A stretch of DNA of 64,000 bases, from the NCBI GenBank assembly GCA_947311845.1, contig CAMZMU010000040.1, positions 62,638,830 through 62,702,829 on the forward strand, read 5' to 3'. The notes beneath the pieces were generated by a model. That model worked only from the letters and a program-made list of their open reading frames with translations. It did no database searches and was not told the origin of the DNA. Below are positions 30,582-41,510 of this stretch, one piece after another. A program made the translations under genes and the position numbers. Each line of letters starts with the position of its first letter. Positions within the stretch are counted from its first letter, which is position 1. The DNA is from Poa pratensis. Lineage: Eukaryota > Streptophyta > Magnoliopsida > Poales > Poaceae.

Positions 30582-32920
30582 CTACGCATAAGGACATAAA
30601 AGACCCTCACCCGAATCATCAGTCTCATAATTAAGTCTTGGGTTCTCATCATCACTATCAACATCACTATCACGTGTGTAAGTTGGAACCTCATCGCACG
30701 GTGGAGGCTCATCATCATCATCACAATGTAACTTGTTGAGCATATCTATGTCCTTTACATCCACCACTAAGTCACCACCTGTCTGTGCATTGTCCTCGCG
30801 GTCCTCAAGACCTTGTATGCCAAAGTCCCCGAAGGTTTGTTCCTCTTGATAGAAAATCCCCTCGTATGTTTTAGGGTCAATGTTGTTGTAATCGTCTTCC
30901 GAGGGCATGGGTAGCTTACCATGTGGCGATACATGGAACACGACTTCCCAGCCAATGAGTCCCTCTTTCTTGCATGGGTAGGGTAAATAATAAACTTGCC
31001 TAGCTTGGTGAGCCACAACAAAGACATTGGATCCATGGTAGGTGGTTGAAGGCTTAACTTCAACTAACCCAATGGAAGGGGTACTTTTAAGTCCATCCAC
31101 AGGGTCAAACCAGTGTCATTTGAACACAACGAGCTTGAGTTATATGTTCGTGTTATTGAACGTCAGCTCGTATACGTTATGTAACCTTCCGTAGTAATCA
31201 AATTCACCGGCTCCTTTGGTGAAGACCCCGGTATTTATAGTCTTTGCATTAGGCCGACTGTTCTGGTGAAACTCTTATGGAAGCGGTACCCATTCACATC
31301 ATACTTCTCATACATCTCGACTCTACGGTTACAACCTTGGGAGACACATCTCAACTCATCCGACATCACAACGTTGGGATCAGCTCCCTACAAGTACAAA
31401 TTGTTTGTGCATTAGTAGGAGGGACAAGACACGGATTGCAAGGTAGAAGGGACAGGTTAGAAATTACCATTTCCCTGAACCAAGCCGTGAATTTTTTCTT
31501 TCCGGGGGCACCATCTTTCAAAAGAGTGTCCAGCTCGGCTTCATCGGGTCCCTCTGATGTTCCCGACCACATTTCACCCTTGAATTGGCTAAAAGAAGAA
31601 AATACGTATTAGACCAAAACCGAGTTAGTAGTTGCAAAGTAATTTGTTCACCATTTTACTAAGGAAACTGCCCTCTTCATCCTCCCCGTCGCGGACCACT
31701 TCCTTCATGTTCATAAGCACATAGAGCATTATGCACTCCAGCTCTTCATTGGTCAAGGTATACCATTTCCGCCACCGGCCTTGCCACCGGGAAACTGGAA
31801 GAGGGCGAGCTTGGGGTCTTGCTTGGGCTCGTCGACATTGTACCGAGAGGCCTGGTTATGCATAGTGGGAACATCATCGGGATAGTACGTTAGCCTGGCG
31901 TCTGTCATCTCCTGGAGGATAGTTGCCTCAGCTATGCATGCTTCAATCTTATTTTTGTTTCCACATTTGGTTCGAATATACTTAAACTCTCTCTCAATAC
32001 AAAATTGCCAACGAAACTGCACCGGTCCACCCAAGAGTGCCTCGTTCGCGAGATGCACAACAAGATGTGCCATCGGAGTAAAGAAGCTTGGCGGAAATAT
32101 CGTCTCTAAGTTGCATAGCAACTCCGGCACTAGATCATGCAGCTTCTGAATAATCAGGGGACATATCTGCTTAGCACAGAGCGTGCGAAATAAATGGCTC
32201 AACTCCGCGAGCACTCGCCAGACACGGTCTGGGAGATACCCTCGAACCATCACCGGCAGCAGCCGCTCAATCCATATATGATAGTCGTGATTCTTGAGCC
32301 CGGTGACTTTTCCTGATTTTATATTGACTCCCTTACTTATATTCGAACAATAGCCATCAGGGAACATCACGACGAATTTGAGCCAAAAGAATGCCTCAGC
32401 CTTTTGCATACTATTAAGGCAGAAGTCGGCATGCGGCTTGAACCAGTTCTTTCGATGGCCTTCAGGAGGCTTCATGTGTAATCTCTTCCTATCACAGAGC
32501 TTCTTGACATCGACTCTAGCCTTAACATTATCCTTCGACTTCTCAGGAATTTTCAGGACTATGTGAAAGAGGGACTCTCCAACATTCTATTCGGTGTGCA
32601 TCACATCGATGCTATGGGGAAGTTCGAGGTCCTTGTAATATTCGAGCTGCGTCAAGCCTGCCACGTGAGTACAGTTGTGCGTCACACCATATCCCACATA
32701 TCGTGGGCCATTTCCCCCAGCAGGCACGAGAGCACTTAGCTCGGCAGCAACAGCTGCACCATCGAAAGTTGGTATCTCTTTTTCTTCATACTCAACTCTG
32801 CCCTTCTTGAAGTTCTTTTTGTCTTCTCTAAACCGATGCCCTCTTTTGAGGAACTTTCGATGTGTGTCAAACGCGGAATACTTCTTACCCGCGCTTAGCC
32901 ACATGAACTCAAGTCGGTTC
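30582..32920 (-). pseudogene. TNP2-type transposase, C-terminal half, of the right CACTA
   Basis: On the minus strand, 32904-32587 gives the end of the Transposase_21 core (GPRYVGYGVTHNCTHVAGLT, then ELPHSIDVMHTE). 32475-31753 gives a DUF4218-like region (HDYHIWIERLLPVMVRGYLP, FTPMAHLVVHLANEALLGGP, YIRTKCGNKNKIEACIAEA). 31100-30582 gives the DUF4216-like C-terminus with an acidic Asp/Glu-rich tail. The N-terminal transposase-associated domain and most of the catalytic core are not seen. Stretches between the three blocks contain stops or are intron-like, and the gene looks dead. It differs clearly in sequence from the TNP2 at 9241-12529. Confidence 0.8.
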
Positions 32921-33041
32921 CTGCATGCAATGTCACCGTAAATTTATTCAATGTCACCAATTTATTACGGCCAAATTTTATCTTTTACAGCATGCAAGGG
33001 TTCACCTAAACTTCTAATAGGAAGGGCCTATCCCCCCCGAG
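32921..33041. other. Short spacer
   Basis: Nothing recognisable was seen between the TNP2 fragment and the palindrome. Confidence 0.4.
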
Positions 33042-33240
33042 TATGTGTAGATCGAGTCGTGTTCCATGTTCTACCCCGACCCGAGACAGAATTTCGGCAG
33101 CACCTCCCCACTGTTCTTCAGAATACACGTCTTGAGCTTGTCAAGCCGAGAGGGTGTGCATCCGAAGAACAACGGGAGGTGCTGCTGAAATTCCGTCTCG
33201 GGAAGGGGTAGAACATGGAACACGACTCGATCTACACATA
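33042..33240. repeat. 199-bp near-perfect palindrome
   Basis: The left arm starts TATGTGTAGATCGAGTCGTG and the right arm ends in its complement. Both arms contain GTTCCATGTTCTACCCC, (C)GAGAC(A/G)GAATTTC and GCAGCACCTCCC, and the pairing runs almost to a centre near 33141 (CTTGTCAAG). Each arm is about 95-100 bp. A transcript would fold into a long hairpin. Confidence 0.9.
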
Positions 33241-33262
33241 CCGCGCTATCCAACAGGACAAT

Positions 33263-33334
33263 CCGGAAGAGTTACGGTTATAAATATGCAAAGATGGACA
33301 ATCCTGAATATTTATAAATTTGTAACCCTTCCGG
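33263..33334. repeat. Second, shorter hairpin
   Basis: CCGGAAGAGTTACGGTTATA (from 33263) pairs with TATAAATTTGTAACCCTTCCGG (to 33334) with a few mismatches, around a loop of about 25 nt. Confidence 0.75.
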
Positions 33335-33968
33335 ACGGGATCTGACTCGGGTTACGCGACTGACTTGGTGATCTAGACAAAAATAAACCTATGCAGCAAG
33401 AGAGGTGAAAGATTTATACCCTCGATGTATGATCGGTGGCCGGAGAAGGTCGAGGACGTGCTCTGGAAGCAGGGCGATGAAACAGGGGCACCGAGGCGGC
33501 CCCTCCTCAGCTGGTGAAGAAGCCCCGCAACGACGCGCGGGACCAACGATGCTGGCTGGCGGGAAGCTACGTCATCTGAAAAAGCACACAATCGACATAT
33601 GGGCCTTAAAGCTGAATATGGTTAACTGAATATGTCAATTTTATTTACCCTTAGCTATCTATTGGAACTTGCTTTGCATTTTTCTGCTATCTCTCTCCGT
33701 CTCTCCTTGATACGATGGAGGAACATATGCAAGTACTTTTATAGAGGTTGGATGCAACCAATGTAAACTACTCTCGGGCTGGTCCTCGATGCATACTAAA
33801 CATAACACATATAGACAAGTAGCACAATAATACATAGGTAGCATGCATGATAAGTCTAGCAGTACGACAGGTAGCAAGATAATACATAGGTAGCATGCAT
33901 GATAAGTCTAGCAGTACGACAGGTAGCAAGATAAGTCTAGTAGTACGACAGGTAGGATGATAGACATC
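33335..33968. other. Spacer downstream of the AP2 ORF, with 52-bp tandem repeat
   Basis: No gene is seen. From about 33827 a 52-bp unit (ATAATACATAGGTAGCATGC and onward) is repeated twice and then partly a third time, to about 33955, directly beside the AP2 ORF stop. Confidence 0.7.
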
Positions 33969-34517
33969 CTAAACTCGACTCGCGCCGGTGTCAGTGACGT
34001 CGTCCAAGCGGTCCCAACAAGAGGAAAGGGCGCTGCTAGAGTCCTCCTGCTGCTGCGTGCCGGAGGGGCCAACCTCGCCCTGCTGCTGCGTGCCGGAGGG
34101 GCCGGCCTCGCCCTGCCCGCGATACTGTCGGCTCTCGCTGAGGACCTGGTACTGGACCGCCATCACCTGGGGATCAAGGAGGAGATCCTTGACCCAGGGG
34201 TCATCCTCCTCGCGCTGGTGGCGCGCCCTGAGCAGCCTCTCTGCCTGCCGGTGCTCCCTCTCCTCGGCCATCGTCGCGATCCTCATGCCATCTGGCGCTA
34301 ACATATGTGCCACGCTCCACTCATCCTCAAAGTTGAGGATCGCTCTGGCCCCAAAGTGCTGGACCGCCGCGCAGTCGTAGGCGCGGGCCGCCTGCCACGG
34401 GCACCTGAAAGTGCCAAGCTGGATCTTCCTGTGATCCACTGTGATCTGAGCTGCCCAAGTCGGGATTTTCGTGGGTCTCCGGTGAACACCACGAAACTTT
34501 CGCTCCGGCTCCGACAT
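33969..34517 (-). CDS. AP2/ERF-domain protein encoded inside a CACTA element
   Basis: This is an intact 182-residue ORF (ATG at 34517-34515, stop at 33971-33969). Residues about 8-63 form one AP2/ERF DNA-binding domain: FRGVHRRP, TWAAQI, LGTF, AARAYDCAAV, GARAILNF. The usual RGVR(Q/R)RPWG start is altered (a Thr-Lys-Ile-Pro insertion replaces the WGK region). A basic/acidic helix (EEREHRQAERLLRARHQREE) follows, then a duplicated GPSGTQQQ segment and a Ser-rich end. AP2/ERF proteins are plant transcription factors acting in the nucleus. The ORF lies on the same strand as, and upstream of, TNP2, between it and the element's leader. Possible leader exons upstream include one at about 34886-34921 flanked by AG and GT. 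Whether it is expressed is unknown. Confidence 0.75.
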   Translation of the reverse strand: MSEPERKFRGVHRRPTKIPTWAAQITVDHRKIQLGTFRCPWQAARAYDCAAVQHFGARAILNFEDEWSVAHMLAPDGMRIATMAEEREHRQAERLLRARHQREEDDPWVKDLLLDPQVMAVQYQVLSESRQYRGQGEAGPSGTQQQGEVGPSGTQQQEDSSSALSSCWDRLDDVTDTGASRV

Positions 34518-35187
34518 GATACTTAGTTAAGTAAAAGCATTTGATACAGGGGTTAGTCATATATGAAATGAATATATGTAAACACTAACACCTAAATTTT
34601 CCTCGGTGACCTTTGCGTACTAAGATAAGCCATAGCAAGACATGACATCTCAAAATACATCTCTGTCAACACAATTCTTTTTCTTTTTCTTCTTTTATTT
34701 TCTTCGGTAATGCTAGCAACCAACTAATTATGAGACATGGTGTATCTACAACATACACACAATTCGAAAATTAATTTCAAATGTGAAATCTACTTCAAAC
34801 ATGAACATGCAACACATATGAAACAAATGCTGTCATTTACACACAGGTATACATCAATCTATGAGTAAGAAATTTTTATACCTGCACTCAAGCTCTGCTG
34901 CCACTAGAGTAGGAATCCTGCAAGCAAAGGGACTTTTTTTAGTCCAAATAACAAACAAATAAAGCTGCTGGAAAGGGCTTCGGTAGAGGCAGAGAAGAAA
35001 TTAAGATGGATATGGCTGCTGCTCGGAAGTGCTACTGGGAAGGGGCTAACGTGGGAGAGAGGCAGGGAGAGGCCGGATTTGGGGAAGAAGGCTCCCGCCA
35101 CCACTCTTGATGTCGCCGCCGTGTTCCCTTCCGCACCGGGCTTGCACATCGATCTACGGTTCGGGGTGAGAGGAGGGCGACCAGGGG
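34518..35187 (-). other. Putative spliced 5' leader of the AP2-domain gene
   Basis: On the minus strand TTTGCTTGCAG (ending near 34921) and GCAG|GTATAA (near 34886) would bound a 36-nt exon. Between this and the ATG the sequence is AT-rich and intron-like. Sequence from about 34990 rightward is GC-rich. No domain is seen. Confidence 0.35.
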
Positions 35188-35425
35188 GAGGCCAAGGGAG
35201 GGCAGGGAGGGCGACGGGAGGAGAGGGAGGGGACGAGGCCGGTTGGGAAGGAGGACGGCCGGGGAGGAGAGAGAGGGTGCTTACCAGCCGCCGCCGCCGG
35301 CAGGTGGAGGCCAAGGGAGGGCAGGGAGGGCGACGGGAGGAGAGGGAGGGGACGAGGCCGGTTGAGGAGGAGGACGGCCGGGGAGGAGAGAGAGGGCGCT
35401 TACCAGCCGCCGCCGCCGGCAGGTG
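35188..35425. repeat. 119-bp tandem duplication in the GC-rich leader
   Basis: GAGGCCAAGGGAGGGCAGGG begins copies at 35188 and 35307, with only a few mismatches. On the minus strand each copy ends in GGCGGCGGCTGGTAAGC, a good splice donor, so the duplication doubles a leader exon end. Confidence 0.85.
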
Positions 35426-35675
35426 CGTGAGGAGAAGGAGGACTCGCGGACGAGCGAGCGAGCGAGGCAAAGGCTCGCACTGGTTTCCGAAGCGATACGG
35501 AGGTCGGGTGGACAAGGGGGGGGGGGGGGCTGCGGGTGGGTCAAGTAGGTAAGGTGGACCTACGCCGACGGCTTTTTTCCTTTTTTTCATATTATTTAAT
35601 TTTAATATTGTAAACCATTATAATTTATTACATTATAAATTTATAGAGTTTTATTATAATTTATTTTATTATATG

Positions 35676-37178
35676 GTATGACCACACGAAATTTTTTGAG
35701 TGATTCCGGCACTCTAGCTATCCGGTTTTATTGAAACCCTAGTCCGGTGGGGCCCGCATATCTACCCCCGAGCTTGGACATTTGAAACACCCATCATACT
35801 TGTATACATATGGTATGGCACAACCTTGGTTTTGGTGGGGTTCCGACGCTCCGGGGCCCCGCTTCGGCGAAACCCTAGATCCACTGGAAACACCCTAACG
35901 TTTTCGTCTACCCCCTTGAACTGCGTCGAAAGGGGGTAGGCCAGTGGACTTTTTTGCTTGGTTGTGTTAGGTTAGTCCATAGGAAGGTGGGAAACCAACT
36001 TTTGTCACAAGTTGTCACAAGGTTGCCCCTTGTTCGCCCGAAACGGGAGTTTTCACCTCTAAGTGTAGAAACTCACTAGAGAGGAAGTGAAGTCGGTGAA
36101 GCCGGTCACACCCCGGAGTGGGATATTTCACATTTAAAACACACAACACACTTGTATACATATGGTATGGCACAACCTTGGTTTTGGTGGGGTTCCGACG
36201 CTCCGGGGCCCCGCTTCGGCGAAACCCTGAATCCGCTGGAAAAACCCTAACGTTTTCGTCTACCCCCATAGACGTGCGTCGAAAGGGGGTAGGCAAGTGG
36301 ACTTTTTTGCTTGGTTGTGTTAGGTTAGGCCATGGGAAGGTGAGAAACCAAAGTCTACCCCAAATCAACACAAGATTACATCCGGTTCGCCCGAAAGGGG
36401 AGTTTTCACCTCTAAGTGCAGGACTCACTAGAGAGAAAGTGAAGCCGGTCACACCCCGGAGTAGGATATTGCACATTTACAAGACACAACACACTTGTAT
36501 ATATATGGTATGGCACAACCTAGGTTTGGGTGGGGTTCCGACGCTCCGGGGCCCTGCTTCGGCGAAACCCTGAATCCGCTGGAAAAACCCTAACGTTTTC
36601 GTCTACCCCCATAGACGTGCGTCGAAAGGGGGTAGGCCAGTGGACTTTTTTGCTTGGTTGTGTTAGGTTAGGCCATGGGAAGGTGAGAAACCAAAGTCTA
36701 CCCCAAATCAACACAATATTCCATCTGGTTCGCCCGAAAGGGGAGTTTTCACCTCTAAGTGCAGGAACTCACTAGAGAGAAAGTGAATCCGCTCACACCC
36801 TAGAGTAGAATATGGCACATTTACAACACACAACACACTTGTATACATATGTTATGGCACAACCTTGGTTTGGGTGGGGTTCCGACGCTCCGGGGCCCCG
36901 CTTCGGCGAAACCCTGAATCCGCTGGAAAAACCCTAACGTTTTCGTCTACCCCCATAGACGTGCGTCGAAAGGGGGTAGGCCAGTGGACTTTTTTGCTTG
37001 GTTGTGTTAGGTTAGGCAATAGGAAGGTGAGAAACCAAAGTCTACCCCAAATCAACACAAGATTCCATCCGGTTCGCCCGAAAGGGGAGTTTTCACCTCT
37101 AAGTGCAGGAACTCACTAGAGAGAAAGCGAAGCCGGTCACACCCCGGAGTAGGATATTGCACATTTACAAGACACAAC
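35676..37178. repeat. Tandem satellite array, left part
   Basis: CTTGTATACATATGGTATGG begins copies at 35799, 36151, 36494 (with TATATA) and 36838, so periods are 352, 343 and 344 bp. A more diverged piece precedes them from about 35676. Each monomer contains GTTCCGACGCTCCGGGGCC, telomere-like AAACCCT/ACCCTAA motifs and a CTACCCCC...GGGGGTAG inverted pair. The array is cut at 37178 by the chromovirus and resumes at 58102. I cannot name the family with confidence. Confidence 0.9.
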
Positions 37179-40100
37179 TGTAACACCCCAATTTTTCCTA
37201 GACTTGAATTGTGGTGTTAAGTTAAAATTTTCAGAAACAGCAAAAACTTTTGTTTCATTTCAGTCAACTCTTGCTTGGTGGTCTTAGTTGTTTTCTTATG
37301 TTGTTGGTCTTGCTTGAAAACTTTTAGTAGCACTTTTATAAAAATTCCTCTAATTTAAATTTTAGTGATTTTTGATCTTCATGGTTGTTAAAACATAGCT
37401 AATCTAGAGCCCTAGATTAAGCAACCCTTGTGTCATTTTTGACATGCAACTTGACCATATTGTTCTCTGAACTTCCTACTTCTAATATGTGCATTGCTTG
37501 CCCTCTTTTTATTTTGTTTTAATACAAATCCATCTGTGTGTTAAGGGCTAATCAAAACAGTGACCAATTGGTCAATTTTCACAACTTGTGATGTTTTAAA
37601 AATTCCTTTCTCACTCTTTTTAGCCAGCAACTTTTGCATCACCCCTTGTGGGTAATCCCACTTCTGATCTTGTTTTGTTTGGGTGTTGACCACCTTTGGA
37701 TTTGTTAGTGGTTTTAGACAAAACATGTTAGTGTTAGCTTAATCTCTAACCCTAGCTAAAACCCAGCCCACCCCTCACTTGTTTCGACTCCTCCCTCACT
37801 GCTGGACAGAGAGAGAAGTCCTAGTCAGCTGGAGCCCGCATGTCATTCACCCACCTCCCTCTCCACCACTCCTCTTCTCTCTTTTTCTTCCCTGCCCAAT
37901 GGAGCTTCACTCCCCCTCTCCTCACTGGCCAGGCCTCGTCACCCCTGGCCACCTCATCCCTGCCCCACTCCCCACCGCCCAAGCCAGCCACTGCGAGCTC
38001 TCCTTGGCCCCCTGGTCTGAACGAGCCCGTGGAGGCGCCCCTGTCCAAAAACCCGACCCCGTGCCTCTCTGCTCCCCATTCCTCTCTCAGACCACGCACA
38101 CACACCCCTCTCTCCACCCTAGACGCCTAGCCCGCTCCCGTGCTCGCTGCCGCTCGAGAACGACGGAGACAACCCGAAGGTTGCCACCGACGAAACCTGG
38201 CCGTGCCGCCGTTTTACTCCGGCATTCCCCGCCATTTTCGGCCGTGGAGCTTCCCCTCGTTGAGGCCTAACTCTTCCCCCTCTTCTTTTTGCCCAGAGAC
38301 CGCCGGAGACGTCGCCTCCATCCTCGACCCGAAGAACACGCCGCCGTCGCCATGGACTCCGGCCACCCCAGATGACGCCGTCCACGTCCGAGCCTCTCCC
38401 TCGACCCCGTCCTTCATCCCCAGCCCTCCCCAGTCGCATGCACGGCCCCTAGGTGAGCCCCTCGCCGTCGCCGTTCTTCCCTGTCCACGGCCGCCGTCGG
38501 GCGCGTCGCGCCAAAGAAGACGAATGTGAGCCGTTGATCGCGAGATCAACGGCCCAGTTCAAACCACCCCCGTGGGCTTTTCCCGCGCGCTGCACTGCGC
38601 AGCGCGGCGCAGATGGGCCGGCCCATCTCGCACGCGCGGCGGATCTGCGCTGGGCTCGGCCAGATCTGGCCCGAGCACGGCCCTTTTTTTTTTTAGCCAC
38701 TGCTTTTAATCTTTTGCAGTTTCTGTTTATTGGTGATGTTTAGATTAAATCTTTTGTGGTAGATCTATACATGCATGTTGGTTAGGAGTATTTTTAGTGG
38801 GTGCTGTGATGTTTTCTTAAACATGCAGAAGTGGGTTTGCTCAAAAATATTTAGTATGTTTTGCATGGCATTAAATCATGTGGAAGGTGTCTTTTCTAGT
38901 GTTTTATTTTTAGAAGGAGCTAGGAGTGTCCAAATTGAGTGAATCCAATTTGTACAGAAAGGTAAAATCCATACCTTTCTATAGAACCCAGTCTTGCATG
39001 CAGGAGTTTCCTGAAACAGGAATGGTAGCCATGTTTGTTTTGAGACCAGAAGCATTTATAGGATTTTTAGCTCCTGTTTAGTGATGCTTTTTGATGCAAA
39101 TCCAATTCCTATAGTTTGGTATGACTCTTAGCAGTGCTGTGTTAAAAGGGTTAATTTTTAGAAGCATTATTTTAGGACTGGTGGATTTTACCCCAAAAAC
39201 AGCCACTTAATTGTTTGTTTTTAATTGTTTGTGTTAGGATTGTTCTAGATGTTTTTATCCAGAGGATGTTTGTGTAATGAAATGCTTGCTGTTTTGTTTA
39301 GGTACTTTTGATTGTTGTCAACCCACCTCTTAGAATTAACGGTAGTTGCGTTTAAATTTCCGGTACCATAGAACCGCAAGAGGAGGAGCAGTACGTGGGA
39401 GTGGAACCTGCCTACGAAGAAGAGCGAGATCAGGGACACGTTGCTAAGCAAGGCAAGCCACCTCACCACTCTAATGAAATCCTATTATTTTTACAAGCAT
39501 GTTTTGTTTTCAAAATAAAATAATGCATGTTTTATTTCTTCCGTGGCATTTTGCCACCCAAAAACTATTTTTCAAAATATTGTTTGGCCTAAGATATATA
39601 CTAGTATATAATAGGTTTTATAAAAATAGGTCTTCACTTGAGAAGCCTTCTACTGAAGGCGCTATCAAGAAAATTATATTTTCTAGTAGTATATCCTTAT
39701 ATTCTTATCTCAAAACTATAGGATGGGAGCCCGGCTTTGATAAAATGTTTTCGGAGGAAAAAAAAACCGAGTTGTTGGGAGCAATCGGCGAGAAAGTGTT
39801 TTATAAAACCCGAATTGCTGGGAGCAATCAGAGATGTTTATGAAAACCCGAGTTGCTGGGAGCAATCGGAGATGTTTATGAAAACCCGAGTTTGCTGGGA
39901 GCAATCGGAAGTAATTACGAAAACCCGAGCTGCTGGGAGCAGTCGGAGGTGGAGATGATTTTCGAAAAACAAAGTACAGCCCTAGCGGCCGCCCAAACAA
40001 TTAACCCGTGCAACCACATTACCTGAGATGGTAGGGCTTAGCCGGAAACTTGTTTATCTTAGTACGGAGCGCCTCAAAATGCTTAGGAGAGCGGGGCTCT

Positions 40101-41264
40101 CTGAACCAAGTTATCTAAATGCGGGATCCAGTTCGAGTCTAGATCGCTGCTGGTTGCAAACAGTGGGCCTCATGTCATGGCGCAGTGTTGCTTGGAGGGA
40201 CCGGATCGATACGATGGCCATCTCCACTGGGTGCCGGGGAGATTCAGACCCACTGAAGAGGAGGCTCTGTACTAGGGTCGACATAGTGAAAAGCTTTGAT
40301 CATGTTATCCGAAACACCGCATACTGTCGTATGAGGACCGTGGCTGATCACGGCGGAATGACTGTTTGGTGTGGTGAAAGTGCACCACCTCTGCAGAGTG
40401 TAAAACTATTCGAATAGCCGTGTCCGCGGTCATGGACGGTTGGAAAGGTCCCCGATCTAGGCGTATGGGCAAATTTTATGTTTTAAAATGAAACAGTTTT
40501 TCGGCAAAGGAGAAAGGAGACATCAAGAAGGTACCTGGGAGGTACGGATTTGGGTGAAGATGGTTGGTCTCGGGGAGTCGACCAGTCGGAACTCGGAAAG
40601 GAAAAAGGGGCATCCCTATCCTGTTGTTTAAAAAAGTTTTACAAAAGGATTTTCAAACGCGGAGATGGTTTCTGCCATTTCTAAAAGAAGGAGAAATATA
40701 TCTCTAAATGCCCTTTTTCAATAAAGATATAGAGATGTTGTATTCTCTATGTCTAGAAAGCATCGTTTTGCGAAAACTAAGCCCTATAGTATTATATAGA
40801 AACTCTCCTAGATTTTGTAAAACCGCTTTCATTGCATTACCATGAAACTTTAAGCCTTGAGGTGGTCTTGCGAGTACGTAATTGTACTCATGGCTGTGTC
40901 CCTGGATATTCAAATGTCCAGATTTCTACGAGGAGGCCTATGTTGAGGAGGAGGAGTATGTCGACGACTACGCCGCTTAGCTGTCACCGGTCAACTGCAC
41001 TTGTGGGTTGCGTCCGTTGGAGACGAGGGCCGACGCTAGCCACGAGCTTCCGCTGTATCGTAGTTAATTCCGTCCTGCGCGACGATGATTTGCAGACTTG
41101 GTCATGTGACCACTTTGTGTTGTAAGACTTTTATTCGTACGCCTTGAATGATGTAACTCTTGATACCATGTTGGTTATGCGATTGCGATGCACTGATCAT
41201 TGGGATCGTGATCTATTTTACATAACGTGGACATCTCGGACTTCGGTACGAGGGGTCCCTCACA
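37179..41264 (+). repeat. 5' LTR of the chromovirus
   Basis: It starts TGTAACACCCC and ends CCCTCACA directly before the primer-binding site. It contains a C-rich block (about 37900-38690), AT-rich DNA and a minisatellite at 39768-39950. ORFs within it have no family features. Confidence 0.92.
39768..39950. repeat. 38-bp minisatellite inside the chromovirus LTR
   Basis: Five units beginning CGA(G/A)(T/C)TG(C/T)TGGGAGCA lie at 39768, 39811, 39849, 39887 and 39926 (spacings 43, 38, 38 and 39). The same array is present in the 3' LTR at about 56606-56788. Confidence 0.9.
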
Positions 41265-41268
41265 GACT

Positions 41269-41280
41269 TGGTATCAGAGC
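41269..41280 (+). promoter_or_regulatory. Primer-binding site of the chromovirus
   Basis: TGGTATCAGAGC, four bases after the 5' LTR end, is the complement of the 3' end of initiator tRNA-Met, the usual primer for these elements. Confidence 0.9.
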
Positions 41281-41510
41281 CATCGTTGACCTTAGGAGAC
41301 TTTAGCTAGGTTGGGCGTCGACGTCACGCAAAATTGTTTTCCTTAAAAACTTAGGAGAGGTGTTAAAACTTGCGGAATATACTGCTGTATCCTCTCCCCT
41401 CTATTTTAACTACTATAAATAACTTTACTTGCATAAATTATTTTACTTGTTGCTACTTAAAATTTTGCACACCGATCACTAATTAAACCTTCATTTAAAA
41501 TTGTGTGTAG

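Larger units (their letters stand above)
29871..35575 (-). mobile_element. CACTA-type DNA transposon carrying an AP2-domain ORF
   Basis: The left margin repeats GCCGTCGGCGTA/TACGCCGACGGC in both orientations (29872-30112), and the same CCTACGCCGACGGC occurs at the right margin (about 35560-35573). Between them, on the minus strand, are a TNP2 gene fragment, hairpin DNA, an AP2/ERF-domain ORF and a GC-rich leader. The left end interrupts a LINE. Terminal CACTA sequences were not found at either margin, so the boundaries are approximate and CACTA membership rests on TNP2. Confidence 0.7.

Noticed and set aside
34904..35590. 228-codon Pro/Ser-rich ORF on the minus strand
   Set aside because: Runs across a 119-bp duplication and a G homopolymer, with splice-donor-like sites inside. 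More likely an untranslated leader.
36015..37119. Similar ORFs recurring on both strands in the satellite, also at 58050-58389
   Set aside because: They recur because the DNA is tandemly repeated, shift with indels, and show no domain. They are not conserved genes.
38119..38550. Pro/Arg-rich ORFs in the chromovirus LTR (also 54957-55390)
   Set aside because: Present in both LTRs, in GC-rich leader-like DNA, with no domain. Composition artefacts.
39768..39950. CRISPR-like regular repeat
   Set aside because: Units are head to tail with no unique spacers, within a plant LTR. It is a minisatellite.
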